Shown here: one piece after another, positions 10,560 to 21,589 of the stretch
Position numbering within the stretch: the first letter of the stretch is position 1
Layout: every line of letters begins with the position of its first letter
From: Gordionus sp. m RMFG-2023
Taxonomy: Eukaryota > Nematomorpha > Gordioida > Chordodea > Parachordodidae
Direction: 5' to 3'
Length of the DNA: 64,000 bases
Assembly: GCF_954871325.1 (NCBI RefSeq)
Contig: NC_088775.1
Coordinates: 41,269,561-41,333,560, forward strand
Translations under genes and position numbers: made by a program
Notes under the pieces: generated by a model
What the model was told of the DNA's origin: nothing
Databases searched by the model: none
The model's input: only the letters and a program-made list of their open reading frames with translations

Positions 10560-13500
10560 ATATCCCAATACGACATTTATATTAATTTATATTTTAATAT
10601 TTATTCCTACCTCTTTATTTTTAAATATATATTTAATTAATCACATTCATTTACTAAGTTATTTTATCAATTAATTTCTATTCAAGTTTTTCTTGGCATA
10701 ATATTTATCTATTGTTTTCAAATTTCTAATGGCGAAATATTTATCCATCATTTTCAAATTTCTAGTCAAATAATAATTAAGGACATAAGAAATTTTTTTA
10801 AACATATTGATGATGATGAAAATTCTAGTCATCTTACAAAAAAGCACAAATAATTTTATAAAATTTTATAATTAACCTAGAAGAAAGACATATATTTTTT
10901 AAAAAGGTATTAAAGATACTGAAGTATTTTGTGAACGAGTCGTAGACATTATTGTTTAATTTATCGTTTTATTAATATCAAGAAATTATTTTACAAAAAG
11001 AAAAATCAGATATATCTAAACTATAAAAAATTCAACATTATTTTAAACATAAAAAAGATTAATAAAGATTTTCAAAATTATTTTACAGGAAAAAATAAAG
11101 TATATCTAAACTATAAAAAATTCGTCCCTTTTATAGGGAAAATAAAAGGCGCAATTATAAATTAAAATTAAATTGGCGCAAAGTGAAAAAAAGAACATTT
11201 TTGTGGAATCGAGTTGTGTTAGTTTTATCGTACATAATTGGAGATAAAACCTACCCCCCTAAACTTCCCAAAACTCAAAATATACCTTGGGAGGCAGGGT
11301 GGTCTCCCGGACCCAACGGTCTAACTCATATTTTCGGATCACCTTACTGAGGACTCCTAAAGTAAGAAATCCAGTAAAGTGAGAGAAAACACAAAAGCCA
11401 TATGTTTTATTTTCACTGTGTTTAATTTAAAACAAAAGAAGGACCAAAAAGAGAAACCTTTTTTTTTTAACTTTCATTTTATTGTAAACAAAGGAGGGGT
11501 ATTAAAAAAAACTTTATTTATCTTTAACATAAACAAAAGAGGGGGATTAAAAAACTTTTTCATCTTAACCATAATAAAAGAGGACAGATACCTATGATAA
11601 ATATTTTATTTAATAATAGATTTTTATTCCACCCCTCAATTTTCAATATCTATAAACTTTATGTGCTAATCGAAAGTTAAAATTACAAAACATCTATTTT
11701 ACTAGATGGCTATGGCTAACATATTCTATCCGAGACATTGGAGCTTATTGCAAGATATGTGTCCTGTTTGGCCCAAGATATGATGGAAGAAATTTAGTTA
11801 TTAACAGTCTTGTTAAGACTCCATTCAACAAGTACAAAGATGCTGGAGAAATCTTTGATAATCATTAAAAAATAAATTATCACAAGAACTGATGATTTCT
11901 TCGAATAAATTCAAAGTGGGGATATGATTCCCATTTCATCACATATTCACAAAAATAGAATTAAAATAGCAAAAGAAAGTATATGTAATATCAAACTAAC
12001 TATTGAGGCCATACTATTTTATGGGTTGTTGCCTAGCATTACCTGACCATTTGGATTCAGGAAGCTTGAATTTCAAATAATAATAATGAAGGTAATTTTC
12101 GTGATCTTGTAAAATAAAGCATTAGGGGATTCTGCATTAATGGAATGCCCGCGACAAAATATTTTAAACAGAATTATTTCTGAAACTCCTTGTCCAACAA
12201 GGAGAATTAAATTGCAAAAAGTTTGTCCAACGAGATGGAGTCTTCGCCATCAAGCAGTAACAGTTTTTATGTAGTTGAAGAGCCGATTAATGGTCTTACT
12301 GAAATATCACAATGGCCTGAAAGAGATATTTCCTCAGAAGCAAACAAATTATTGGATTCAAATACCAAATTATTTTGCTCATTAGAAAGTATTGATAAAT
12401 TATTTAATTATACCTATTTTATATGACACTTTTCATAAACATGATATTGACTTGATTGAGACGATGTGAATGGCAGAGAGCATTTTATTAGAACTCAAGG
12501 AAATTAGGGCTAATGTTGATGAGTTACATATTTTATATGATATTTTTGAGTCAAAAGCAGAGTTATACAAGTTTAATATTTGTCTCCCTCGACTTGCAGC
12601 AAGGCAAGCTCATCGTCCAAACATTAATATATAGTCAGTAAAAGAGTATTATAAAATAAATGTCTTTATCCCTTTCTTAGAAACATTTATAACCCAAATA
12701 AATGAAAGGTTTTTAATTCATTAGGCAGCACTTATTACTTCCACAAAAGTCTTCCCAACCTTTTTCAGATAGTGACGGAAAAAAATAATATTTTAACAGA
12801 TTTTTATCATAAGATGTTAAAGTATCTTATGATGCCTTATTAGCTGAATGCCAACTATGGTATAAAAGATTAACTATGGTTTATATAGCCCAAAAAAATA
12901 CCATGGATGCTTTGCATCATTTAAAACATCTTTTAGATTTTTTTCCCAATGTATTAAAATTATTATATATATTAGCAACTCTTCCCTTTAGTACTGCAAC
13001 TAATGAGAGAACATTCTCTTAAGAAGAATAAAAACATACCTAAGAAGTACACCTTCTGAATGTAGATATGGTCAGCCCTTTTGAATATTCGTAGGCATTT
13101 GACGCCAAGCACGGGTGAGAAGATTGAAAAATTAGCTTAATCTCATTTTACATTATAAATATATAATAGGCTTCTTAATAATATTATTCGTGCACATTTA
13201 TCTATTAATGTGTTATATATTTTTTCATGAATACTATATAAGTTATTTCATACAAATACAAAATACCTACAATTATTCCTAAGAAACTTGTGTATTAATT
13301 TATTTCCAACATTTAAATTTTTAATACTTTATATATAAATTTTAAAGACTCAAAAAATTTAAATTTCTATTTTGGGTCATTTATTTTATAGTGATTCATA
13401 TGCTGGCTATATCCACTTAATATTCTTTAATTCACATTTATTTTAAAGTTTTTTATATACCGGATTTAATTTTTCATAATTCACATTAATTTAAAATTGT

Positions 13501-13594
13501 ATTATTTATGCTTGATATTTTTAAGTAACAATAATTTTATCTTTAAAAAAATATAGTTATCCCCCCCCCCCCAGCACCGCGTACGCCCCTGAGT
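10560..13594 (+). mobile_element. hAT-2, decayed hAT transposon (TTF-finger type)
   Basis: The right end is CAGCACCGCGTACGCCCCTG ending at 13594, preceded by a run of C, which matches the corresponding end of hAT-9 (56573-58699). The left part (10560-10790) matches the other end of hAT-9 in the order and content of its AT-rich segments, for example TCACATTCATTTACTAAG and TTCAAATTTCTAGTCAAATA. The exact left terminus and a target duplication could not be found, because a GGATTC-rich patch at 10455-10560 replaces the expected end. About 1.4 kb (10790-12170) present here is absent from hAT-9. It includes the N-terminal coding part, so hAT-2 is the more complete family member. Confidence 0.72.
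11690..13140 (+). pseudogene. Degenerate hAT transposase of hAT-2
   Basis: The order of recognisable pieces follows hAT proteins of the TTF-finger/52-kDa-repressor-like group. A TTF-type zinc finger reads YCKICVLFGPRYDGRNL near 11735 and is followed by KTPFNKYKDAGEIFDNH. The mid-domain PTRWSLRHQAV lies near 12225. An open frame at 12223-12426 covers LTEISQWPERDISSEANKLL. The segment LPRLAARQAHRPN lies near 12590. C-terminal dimerisation pieces are LYILATLPFSTATNERTFS near 12970-13020. Stops and frame changes separate them. The family cuts and pastes DNA with 8-bp duplications; this copy cannot encode an enzyme. Confidence 0.78.
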
Positions 13595-13818
13595 ACACAC
13601 CTATCTAATATACTTTAACTTTTATAGGTAGATATTCTTTATTTAATAGTTAAGATTTTAGAATGATATTTATAATAGAACTTTATAAATTTAAATAAAC
13701 TATATAGTAAACTATTTTAGGTAACACAAAATTTTAATTATAAAATAATATTATGGCAATTTAGCTGATTACTAAAAAACTATAATACTGATAATATTTT
13801 AACTTTTTAGAATTTTAA

Positions 13819-14650
13819 CCCTTTGACGTCCAACTTTTTAATAATTTTTTTTTAAAAAAATTTCTATAAATTATTCATTTATACACTCCATAGACCTAAA
13901 ATTTTTTCCAACTTTTAATTTTAAATAAACAGATAAAAAAAATGATGATACAATGTGACATTATCAGAGATAGTGTAATACAAAAAAATACATAATTCAC
14001 TTATGAAAATCTCAAAAACACCTTTTATATTGGTTATAACATAAATATATATTACACTTCACACATTTTGTTCTGGGGTATGCATTTATGCATAACTTGC
14101 ATCTTTGCCTCGTTTCGCAGGCATCCGGCCAATGACCAATATTGTCATATCTGATATCAGATATAGGAGCCATTATAGAAGAACTTTTTTTAAAAATTAT
14201 CGGTCGTTCAAAGGTCTCCCTGATTTTCTTTTACTAATTTTACCTGCCGATTGCGTTAACAATATGATTTGATAAGTTTCATGAATTTATTCTCCTTTTC
14301 ATGGAATATTTGCCGCCTATACAAAAGCTATGAATTTACTACACATATATATGATGAAAAATGATTCTCAGGAAGAATTTTTTACCTTTAAAATCTACTT
14401 GATAGCATTCAACAAGCATATCATGTTAATCGACTCCCTCCCATACCTTCATTTTATATTTTTAATATATTTGATCTTGGCACTTCAATAAATTTTTTGC
14501 TACTTAGTGACCTTCTTTTTACATATACTATCAGATAAACACAGACAAAGGCTGAGATGACGTGCACAAACTTATTGTCATACCATTTGACAATTATTAT
14601 ATTTTATTTTTTATCAACTTTACATACATGCTCCCGCGACCTTCTTTTAA
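13819..14650 (-). mobile_element. piggyBac P1, 5'-truncated piggyBac element
   Basis: The terminal sequence CCCTTTGACGTCCAAC starts at 13819 directly after TTAA (13815-13818), the canonical piggyBac target. It matches the 3' end of the second copy P2 (20880-20900, inverted) and stays similar through the C-terminal transposase region to about 14650. Beyond that the two copies diverge, and no second CCCTTTG terminus is found before 15209, so the 5' part of P1 is missing. Confidence 0.85.
13990..14650 (-). pseudogene. piggyBac transposase C-terminal fragment (P1)
   Basis: Minus-strand translation shows the end of a PGBD/DDE_Tnp_1_7 transposase. GRGSM is followed by a KWYDN-type segment (near 14590), then VHVIS, and the segment KKFIEVP. 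It finishes with the cysteine-rich C-terminal finger: CETRQRCKLCINAYPRTKC and CVKCNIYLC (around 14115-14040). That finger binds transposon end DNA in piggyBac proteins. Frame changes and a stop interrupt it. The catalytic aspartates lay in the missing N-terminal part. Confidence 0.78.
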
Positions 14651-15209
14651 CGCTTTTTTAATCAGATAAGTGTGAAAATTTGTCACTTCAATTTTTGAAT
14701 TCAAAATGAGTATTAAATATTTAATAAATTTGTAAATTCGGGTTTCCCAGCTAGTATCAATTATTGATGAATTAGTAAAGTAAAAATGTATTGTATTAAA
14801 TTATTATTAATTATTTTTAGCTGAGATCGGTAATTAATGAACCTGAAACCTCGGCAAAAAATTATCTACAAATATTTTACGATTGTCATGTTTCAAAATT
14901 CTATAGAATCTAACAAAAGAAATATTCGCCTAATTAGTTGTAGACGCAAGTATCCTCAAACTCACTGCATCTTATATTAATGAACTAAACGAAACAAATA
15001 TTTAATTTTATTTTTGTATTGATCAATAAATAAACTCAAATATGTTAAAAACAATTTTATTATCTTTATATAAAAGTTAATTTAAATTGAAGACTATATT
15101 TTTAATTTGAAAAACACAATTGTCATCTTTCCAATCATAAGATATTAGATAAAATACAAAGTTATTTTAGGTGATTGTTATATATTTATTGCTTAATTAC
15201 TCGCTAGAT
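14651..15209. other. No gene recognised between P1 and the M2 element
   Basis: AT-rich DNA. If P1 once extended here its sequence is no longer recognisable. Confidence 0.4.
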
Positions 15210-15211
15210 TA

Positions 15212-15735
15212 TGTTACAGGGTTTCCCATTCAAAAAAAGTCCCAATCATAAAAGGAAAAGTTTCAATCATAAAAGGAAGGTCCAATCAAAAAAGAAAAAG
15301 GTTCAATCAAAGAAGGAAAAGTGTCAATCCAAAAAGCAAAATTCCTTTCAAAAAAGGAAAATCGTTATTTTAAAAAAAATAATAAAGTTTTATTTTTCTT
15401 CTCATTTTTGATAATTCTTTTGTCTTTTTAAAAATAATTTATAAATTTTCCGTTATTTTTCTTCACTTCTCTGCATATTTTTAACAATTCTTTACTTTTA
15501 TTTTGACTTTCATAATTTTTTCTCCTTATATTGTAATCTTTTACATACATTTCTAACATTTTCAATCTCTTTAAGTCATTTTTAATCTTTATTTTTTTTA
15601 AACTTTTCTCAATTTTTTTTCTTCTCATTTTTGATAATCCTTTTTAGGAATTATATTTAATTTTCACTAAATTTAGCAATTTTTTTTTATTAAAATTTTT
15701 TGCATATCAAATTATTTAATTATAATTACGATGTA
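15212..15735 (+). repeat. Left terminal inverted repeat of M2, including a minisatellite
   Basis: The outermost 150 bp are short tandem units of the type CAATCAAAAAAGGAAAAG, about 17-19 bp each. These are followed by GGAAAATCGTTATTTT, then CTTTTTAAAAATAATTTATA at 15423 and a further 300 bp that match 17040-17360 in reverse complement. Such long, internally repetitive termini recall foldback elements. Confidence 0.82.
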
Positions 15736-15762
15736 TAACACAGTAAGAAACAAAAATTTATA

Positions 15763-16730
15763 TTAATCATTAATAATTTCCCCTCTTCTACATTTTGGAA
15801 TATAGGTCTCCATATTTCTAAAATAATTTTTTGCATTCTCCTCAGATATTCCTTTCTCTCCATGCTCTATGAAACGAATTAATTCTTCCTCGTTACTGGG
15901 ATTTTGATTTCTGACAAAATACTTCCATTGAAAAAAAACACATTTTCAATAATATTAAGATAAGGACTGTAAGATGGTAAGTATTTCAATGGATGCCCTC
16001 TTCTTTCTATCGATTCCTAATTGTATGATTATGATGAAATGGAACATTATCCATCACAAAAATCATATTCATCATGTTACCTTCTAAAATGATTTAATAT
16101 TTCATTTACAAATTGTTAAAATATAGCGTTGCAGGGGCCATCAATAACTTCAAATATGAATATTCCTGCAATTGTGAGAGCAGTAATGATAGTATAATTC
16201 ATTGTCTTTATCCCTTGAACATTTTTAATAGCCTTTTTATTTATTTGTGAATATATATATAACCGCCTCATTGATATTGAAAACCCGCTCTGATAAATAT
16301 AAATTTCATATAGGCTATATCTACAAACCAATTCGCGTATCTTTACGAAACACGATATTTGATTCGGTATTTTCTCTATCTGAAAGTAGTGATACTCTTT
16401 TGAAGCTATATCATGAAAGTAATCTTGATACCGTATTTTTTGATATTTCCACATCATTTAACATAAACTTTTTAAGGATAAAGTGCAATCCAAATTTATA
16501 CAATTTAATATATATTCTTCCTATTCTTGATTTGATTTCTTCCGTGCACGCGAACCTCTATTGGGCAAACTATATTTTATTCCATAGAGAATGGAGTATT
16601 TAATATTTATCACTGTTTTATAACCTACTTTAAAACATGATGCTATATTTTTAAAACTATCCTTTTTTAACGCGTCAATTATTAGAGCTTTTGTTTCACT
16701 ATTAATGTTTTTTTTCCTTGTTTTTACCAT
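15763..16730 (-). pseudogene. M2 transposase (IS630/mariner-like, DDE_3), degenerate
   Basis: Minus-strand start at 16730. The first open part (to 16521) has a basic N-terminus and a helix-turn-helix with IASCFKVGYKTVINIK. The open part 16457-16116 covers the start of the catalytic domain, with KAIKNVQGIKTMNYTII and FIFEVIDGPCNAIF. Further on come FVMDNVPFHHNH (second catalytic Asp, near 16050) and YLPSYSPYLNIIENVFF (catalytic Glu, near 15945). The C-terminus, with ENAKNYFRNMETYIPKCRR, stops at 15763. Frames change several times, so the gene is broken. The family cuts DNA at TA sites. This is a different lineage from M1/M3, judging by the different residues around DN and IEN. Confidence 0.8.
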
Positions 16731-17039
16731 ATCTTCATAAATTTCTTTTTTAAAATAAAAAAATATTTCTTTTTAAAATATAAACTCAACGAATGGAAGG
16801 AATGACAAAAAAAGACTAAAATCCTTTAGATTATAACATTTACCTCATTTTGCTTTTAATTATTCATAAATCAAAGAATAAAGTTTTAAAAATAATTACA
16901 AAAAAATTTATTTACTTGCTCAAAAATATTGAATACTTCTTGCATAAATATTAAAATTTTAAAAATGATTATGTTTTATTAATTTATATATCGTTTGGTA
17001 TTACAGTTCAAACTTATTTAATTTTTAAAAGGTACATTA

Positions 17040-17360
17040 TAACCAACCGATTAATTTAATTTAGCAATTTTAATTAAATAATTTGATATGCAAAAAATTC
17101 TAATAAAAAAAATTGTCTGTTAAAAATTTAGTGAAAATTAAATATAATTCTTAAAAAGGATTATCAAAAATGAGAAGAAAAAAAATTGAGAAAAAATCAA
17201 AAAAAGTAAAGATTAAAAATGACTTAAAGTGATTGAAAAGGTTAGAAATGTATGATTACTAAGGAGAAAAAATCATGAAAAGTCAAAATAAAAGTAAAGA
17301 ATTGTTAAAAATATTGAGCAGAGAGGTGAAGAAAAATAATGGGAAATTTATAAATCATTT
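17040..17360 (-). repeat. Right terminal inverted repeat of M2, inner piece
   Basis: Reverse complement of 15425-15735. Landmarks are GATAATCCTTTTTA, TTCTTCTCATTTTT and ATAATTTATAAATTTTCC versus ATGATTTATAAATTTCCC. It stops exactly at the TTAA where piggyBac P2 inserted. Confidence 0.85.
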
Positions 17361-17406
17361 TTAACCCTTTGACGTCACACGATTTGTTTTGACATCACAT
17401 CATATA

Positions 17407-19107
17407 CAGACAGGGTAAATTAATATAATAAAAGCAAAAAATTAAAAAGATTTAACCATATGTTTTTTTATTTTTACATAATACTCAAGAAATAAATGAC
17501 GATCAAATATATAATATATGACAAAACAGATTTAAAAAATGCAATAAAATATAAAAAATTGGATCATTTGATTTTCGTTTTTTCTTTATGTATTCCGATT
17601 TTCTATATTCCTTTAATATATATTTAAGTATAAATTATATTTTTATAAATTTACCTTAATCCAATGGTTGTCCTCGATAGCCACTCTCCAAATATTGATG
17701 CATCTTATTATAATAACTTGAAAAGTCATAAGGAATAGTAAATTCATTAAGGATGTTACATTATGAACGATTTCGTTTCTTGTATTTGGTCGGGGATTGA
17801 TTGATCTATATTTGTTTTTTAATACCCCAAAGAAATTTTCTATTGAATTTAGTTGCGGCGAATAGGGTGACAAATATTCTATTCGCTCTTTAAAACTATC
17901 AATGAGGTGACTTTTATGGATCGATGCATTGTCCATAACAATAACTGCATCACTTGGTATGATATTAATTAGTTCTATCATATATTCTCGAAATAGTAGG
18001 CTATTATAAGCTCCCTCGATGATGCGATAAAGTATCACACCTTCGATTCCCATAGTACATAATATACTTAAATTTTTACCCTTAGATGGTGGGACTTTAA
18101 CAGTTGGCGTAACATTGTATGGTGCCCATAAACAGGTACAACATGTAAATTTATGCCTGTCTCGTCTAAGAAAAATATTTTTTCTCTGGCAATATTCAAT
18201 ATTTTTATACAATAAATTTGTCTTATATTGACTGTGCCCGGTGTGTTCCTCCTATCAGGTTCCTTTCCTGCACATTTTTTAAATATATTTCCTTATAGTT
18301 CCTTCATTTCTTAGGAAATCCTGGAGGTAAATTTTCTATAATACCTTTAATAGTTAATGTATTGTTCGCCATTAAAAGTTCCATAATTTTTCTTTCTATA
18401 TTGAATGTGTCTTCTTTCCAATCACATAATCTTTTAAAGGGTCTCCGATGATTTCGGGAAATGTTTCCCATCTTAATTTATTACTAGACGATAAAGACAT
18501 ATCTAAATACTTAGCGATATCTTTCATTTTTATTTGCTCCTTCTCAGGTACAGATAATAATATTTTTGCTATATCTATTTTTTCATTATTCCAGTTTTTA
18601 TATTTCCTTCTTGGAATTGCCGAGATTAAATTTGCTGGATCAATAATAAAATCACCACTTAAAGAGGGAGAATTGATAATATGGAAATTATTTGTAGCAG
18701 ATATATTAGGTATTGAATTAGAATAAACAGGATCAGGATTTGATATAAATGAATTTGTATTATTTGTGTTACTATATAAAATTTGACATATATTAAACAT
18801 TTGTGAATTAGAATAATATGGATCAGAATTTGATGTAAATGAATTTGTATTATTTGTGTTACTATATAAAATTTGTCGTATATTAAACATTTGAAAAAAA
18901 TATTAAACTGTATTTTTAAAAAAAATTAAAGTATATAAAAATCGTATATGCAAAAAATTTACATTAAAATTTTACCATATGTATTTTTGTAGTGTTTGTT
19001 TTGTTATATATTAATGAATCGTCATTTATTTTTTAAGTATTATGTAAAAACAAAGATACGTATTGTTTCATTCTTTTAACTTTTTGTTTTTATTATAACT
19101 TACCCTG
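17407..19107 (-). mobile_element. M3, mariner-like (DDE_3) element inserted in piggyBac P2
   Basis: Inverted termini begin CAGACAGGGTAAATT at 17407 and CAGGGTAAGTT (complement, ending 19107). Both are flanked by TA (17405-17406 and 19108-19109). The two ends match for more than 100 bp, including TTTTTACATAATACTCAAG versus its counterpart near 19040. Size (1.7 kb) and gene content are normal for a near-complete mariner-like element. A 4-base CAGA difference at the left tip is the only oddity in the ends. Confidence 0.87.
17643..18890 (-). pseudogene. M3 transposase (IS630/mariner-like, DDE_3)
   Basis: The N-terminal part is open from 18890 to 18396. It begins with a tandem duplication of about 30 residues (MFNI-QILYSNTNNTNSF, twice) that looks element-specific, followed by a helix-turn-helix-like IKMKDIAKYLDMSLSSSNKL. 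The catalytic part (18212-17643) shows FLDETGINLH in the overlapping frame, then in the open frame GKNLSILCTMGIEG, VIVMDNASIHK (second Asp) and YSPQLNSIENFFGVLK (Glu). All three DDE positions are visible, but at least one frame change near 18180 and more between 18390 and 18230 separate the halves. It is the freshest transposase in the window and close kin of M1. Confidence 0.83.
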
Positions 19108-19655
19108 TAATATAATTAAATATTTTAAATTTATAAAAGCCAATAGAATTAATTTAACATCATATGATATAAATATAATAAAAATACTTTCGTATTTTAT
19201 TAAAATTATTAACTCATAATGTTTTATTTTTAAATTTCATCCAATCGTATTTTCATAATTTTAACTTTACCATTTTACTGAATTATATGATTTTATAATG
19301 ACAATATAACGAATTCTGTGGATAATATTTAATAATTCAAAATTTTTTGTTCATTATTAAAGATAAGAGTATAATATTATGAATAATTATTTTATTAAAA
19401 ATGAATATGCTCTTTTTTATATCAACTTAAAGTGCATGATGCCAAAATAAGTCATTGGGATATTAGAATACTTTTTTAAACATTTATTTTATTTTATATT
19501 TATAATAAAGTTATAATTATATTTCACCATAATTATTCTAAATCCAATCAGACCACGCCAATTTTGAATTTGACGTTAATAAGACATATTTCCTCTGACT
19601 TATATTATAATTTTACATTTATTATATTTTTTAAATGAATCTGTATAATTATTAG

Positions 19656-20680
19656 ATGACAAATAATTTATTACTAATCGAGGGAGACATTTCGGAAGCC
19701 CACAACGATGAATCAGACAATGAAGAAGATATTTTGCACACTTTTTACGATAATTCTCCTTCAACTTCATCAACACTAACATCTAATAATCTCCAAGTCG
19801 AGATAGACGATCCAGAAAATAATGATAATATTATCATTCAAAATAATATGAAATGGAGAGCAGGTGATATCCATCAATTTGACACAAATTATACTAATAC
19901 ATTTTCCACTTTAACCAATATATTAACTCCATATCTACTTTAAATTATTTATTTCAGATAATATACTAAATAATATATGTGAACAAAATTTATACGGGAT
20001 TGTATATGATTTTAAGATTTATGCGGGAAATCAAACTAATTCAACATCATCAGAATTAGACATAAGTGGGGAGCTTGTATGTAAAGTTGATAAAAAAGAA
20101 AATATATTAATTACCAAATGGTATGACAATATGTTTGTGCATGTCATCTCATCATTTGTCGGTGTTCATCCGATATAAAATGTAAAAAGATGGTCACTAA
20201 GTAGCAAAAAATATATTGAAGTGCCAATCAAATATATTAAAAATATATTATGAAGGTGTGGGAGGAGTCGATTTACATGATATGCTTGTTGAATGCTATA
20301 GATATTAAAGGTAGATGGTTCTACCTGATAATCGTTTTTCATCTCATTGATATGTATGTAGTAAATTCATGACTTTTTGTATAGGCGGCAAATATGCCTT
20401 GAAAAGGAGAATAAATTCATGAAACTTATCAAATTTAAAACACATATTGTCAACGCATTGTTATCGGCAGGCAAAATTAGTAAAAGAAAATCATAGATAC
20501 CTTTGAATGAATAATAATTTTTAAAAAAAGTTCTTCTATAATGGCTCCTATATCTGATATCAGATATGACAACATTGGTCATTGACCGAATTCCTGCGAA
20601 ACGAAGCAAAGGTACAAGTTATGTATAAATGCTTACTCCAGAATAAAATGTGCAAAATATTCTATATATTTATATTTAAT
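19656..20680 (+). pseudogene. piggyBac transposase of P2, internally deleted
   Basis: From 19656 an open frame of 95 codons encodes an acidic N-terminus (SDNEEDI) and then MKWRAGDIHQFD. Without a break in order, the next recognisable piece (about 19965-20180) is already from the second half of a PGBD transposase: LYGIVYDFKIYAGNQ, then KWYDNMFVHVISSFVG. After a stop come KKYIEVP and the C-terminal piece near 20400-20500. The DDD catalytic block between these pieces is gone. The C-terminal cysteine finger seen in P1 is eroded here. Non-autonomous and dead. Confidence 0.8.
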
Positions 20681-20904
20681 CAATATATAAATTGTTTTCA
20701 TGTTTTATATAATAAATAGATATTTGTATTTTATTACATACAATAAGCCTGATGATGTCAAATTGCATCATCATTTTATTTTTACCTGTGTATTTAAAAA
20801 TAAAATTTTGAAAACAATTTGGGCATCTATAGAGTGTATAAATTAATAATTTATATAAAAATATTTTTTTTTAATTATTAAAAAGTTGGGCGTCAAAGGG
20901 TTAA

Positions 20905-21083
20905 AAAGATGAAAAATAAATTGAGAAAAGATATAGTAAGAAAAATATAAATTTATAATTTTTTTTAAAAAAATAACGATTTTCCTTCTTTGAATGGAAA
21001 TTTCCTTTTTTGATTGGCACTTTTCCTTTTTTGTTTGGACCTTTTCCTTTTTTGTTTGACACTTTTCTTTTCTTGATCGGACT
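20905..21083 (-). repeat. Right terminal repeat of M2, middle piece with minisatellite
   Basis: Complement of the left arm 15240-15425: AAATAACGATTTTCC followed by TTTCCTTTTTTGATTGGCAC-type units (20985-21083). It is cut at ATCGGACT by hAT-3. Confidence 0.82.
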
Positions 21084-21589
21084 CAGTGGCGGACTGGCCA
21101 TAAGACCCTGTGGGCATTTTGCCCACGAGGCAGCGAGAAAATGTCGATTTTTGAGGCCGATTAGAGGAAAATATCAAAAAAGAGGCCGATTAGAAAAAAA
21201 TTATTATTATGTTCACATTATTTTCTCTTATCATTTATTTATTTTTAATGATACGATATCTCTATGATTTGAATATCACATTCCTTGAGAATTGTCATGT
21301 CGTTTACTATATTTTAATGCATAATATACCAATAACGTCGTTTGACGCTACATATCATTACCACGATCTTTTCTTTGTTTTTTTTCAAATGAATAGCTTC
21401 CGTTTGAGTAGAGTGAAAGCTAAGTTTTGATTAATTTATTATATTATAATTGATTTATTGTAAAAATAATATAGCCAACATTTCTTGTTCTTAATTCATT
21501 GAAATCAAATAAAATCCAGGTCGGTGAATGAGATAAAAGCAATAACGATAAAGGCACTTCAATTTATAATATATAATAAATAATTTTAG

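Larger units (their letters stand above)
17365..20900 (+). mobile_element. piggyBac P2, inserted in the right terminal repeat of M2
   Basis: It begins CCCTTTGACGTCACACG at 17365 after TTAA (17361-17364) and ends with the complement of CCCTTTGACGCCCAAC at 20900 before TTAA (20901-20904). Target, termini and protein all fit piggyBac. It contains a later insertion of mariner-like element M3; without that it is about 1.83 kb. The interrupted host sequence rejoins as CTTTTTAAAAATGATTTATA, matching the uninterrupted left arm of M2. Confidence 0.9.

Noticed and set aside
10374-10640. Plus-strand open frame of 88 codons
   Set aside because: It runs across the left edge of hAT-2 and a GGATTC-rich patch, with low-complexity I/F/Y content.
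15226-15360. Short spaced repeats that could suggest a CRISPR array
   Set aside because: Units are contiguous and variable, lie in a transposon terminal repeat and occur in eukaryotic sequence.
16247-16603. Plus-strand open frame of 118 codons
   Set aside because: It lies antisense over the M2 transposase remnant and has no recognisable domain.
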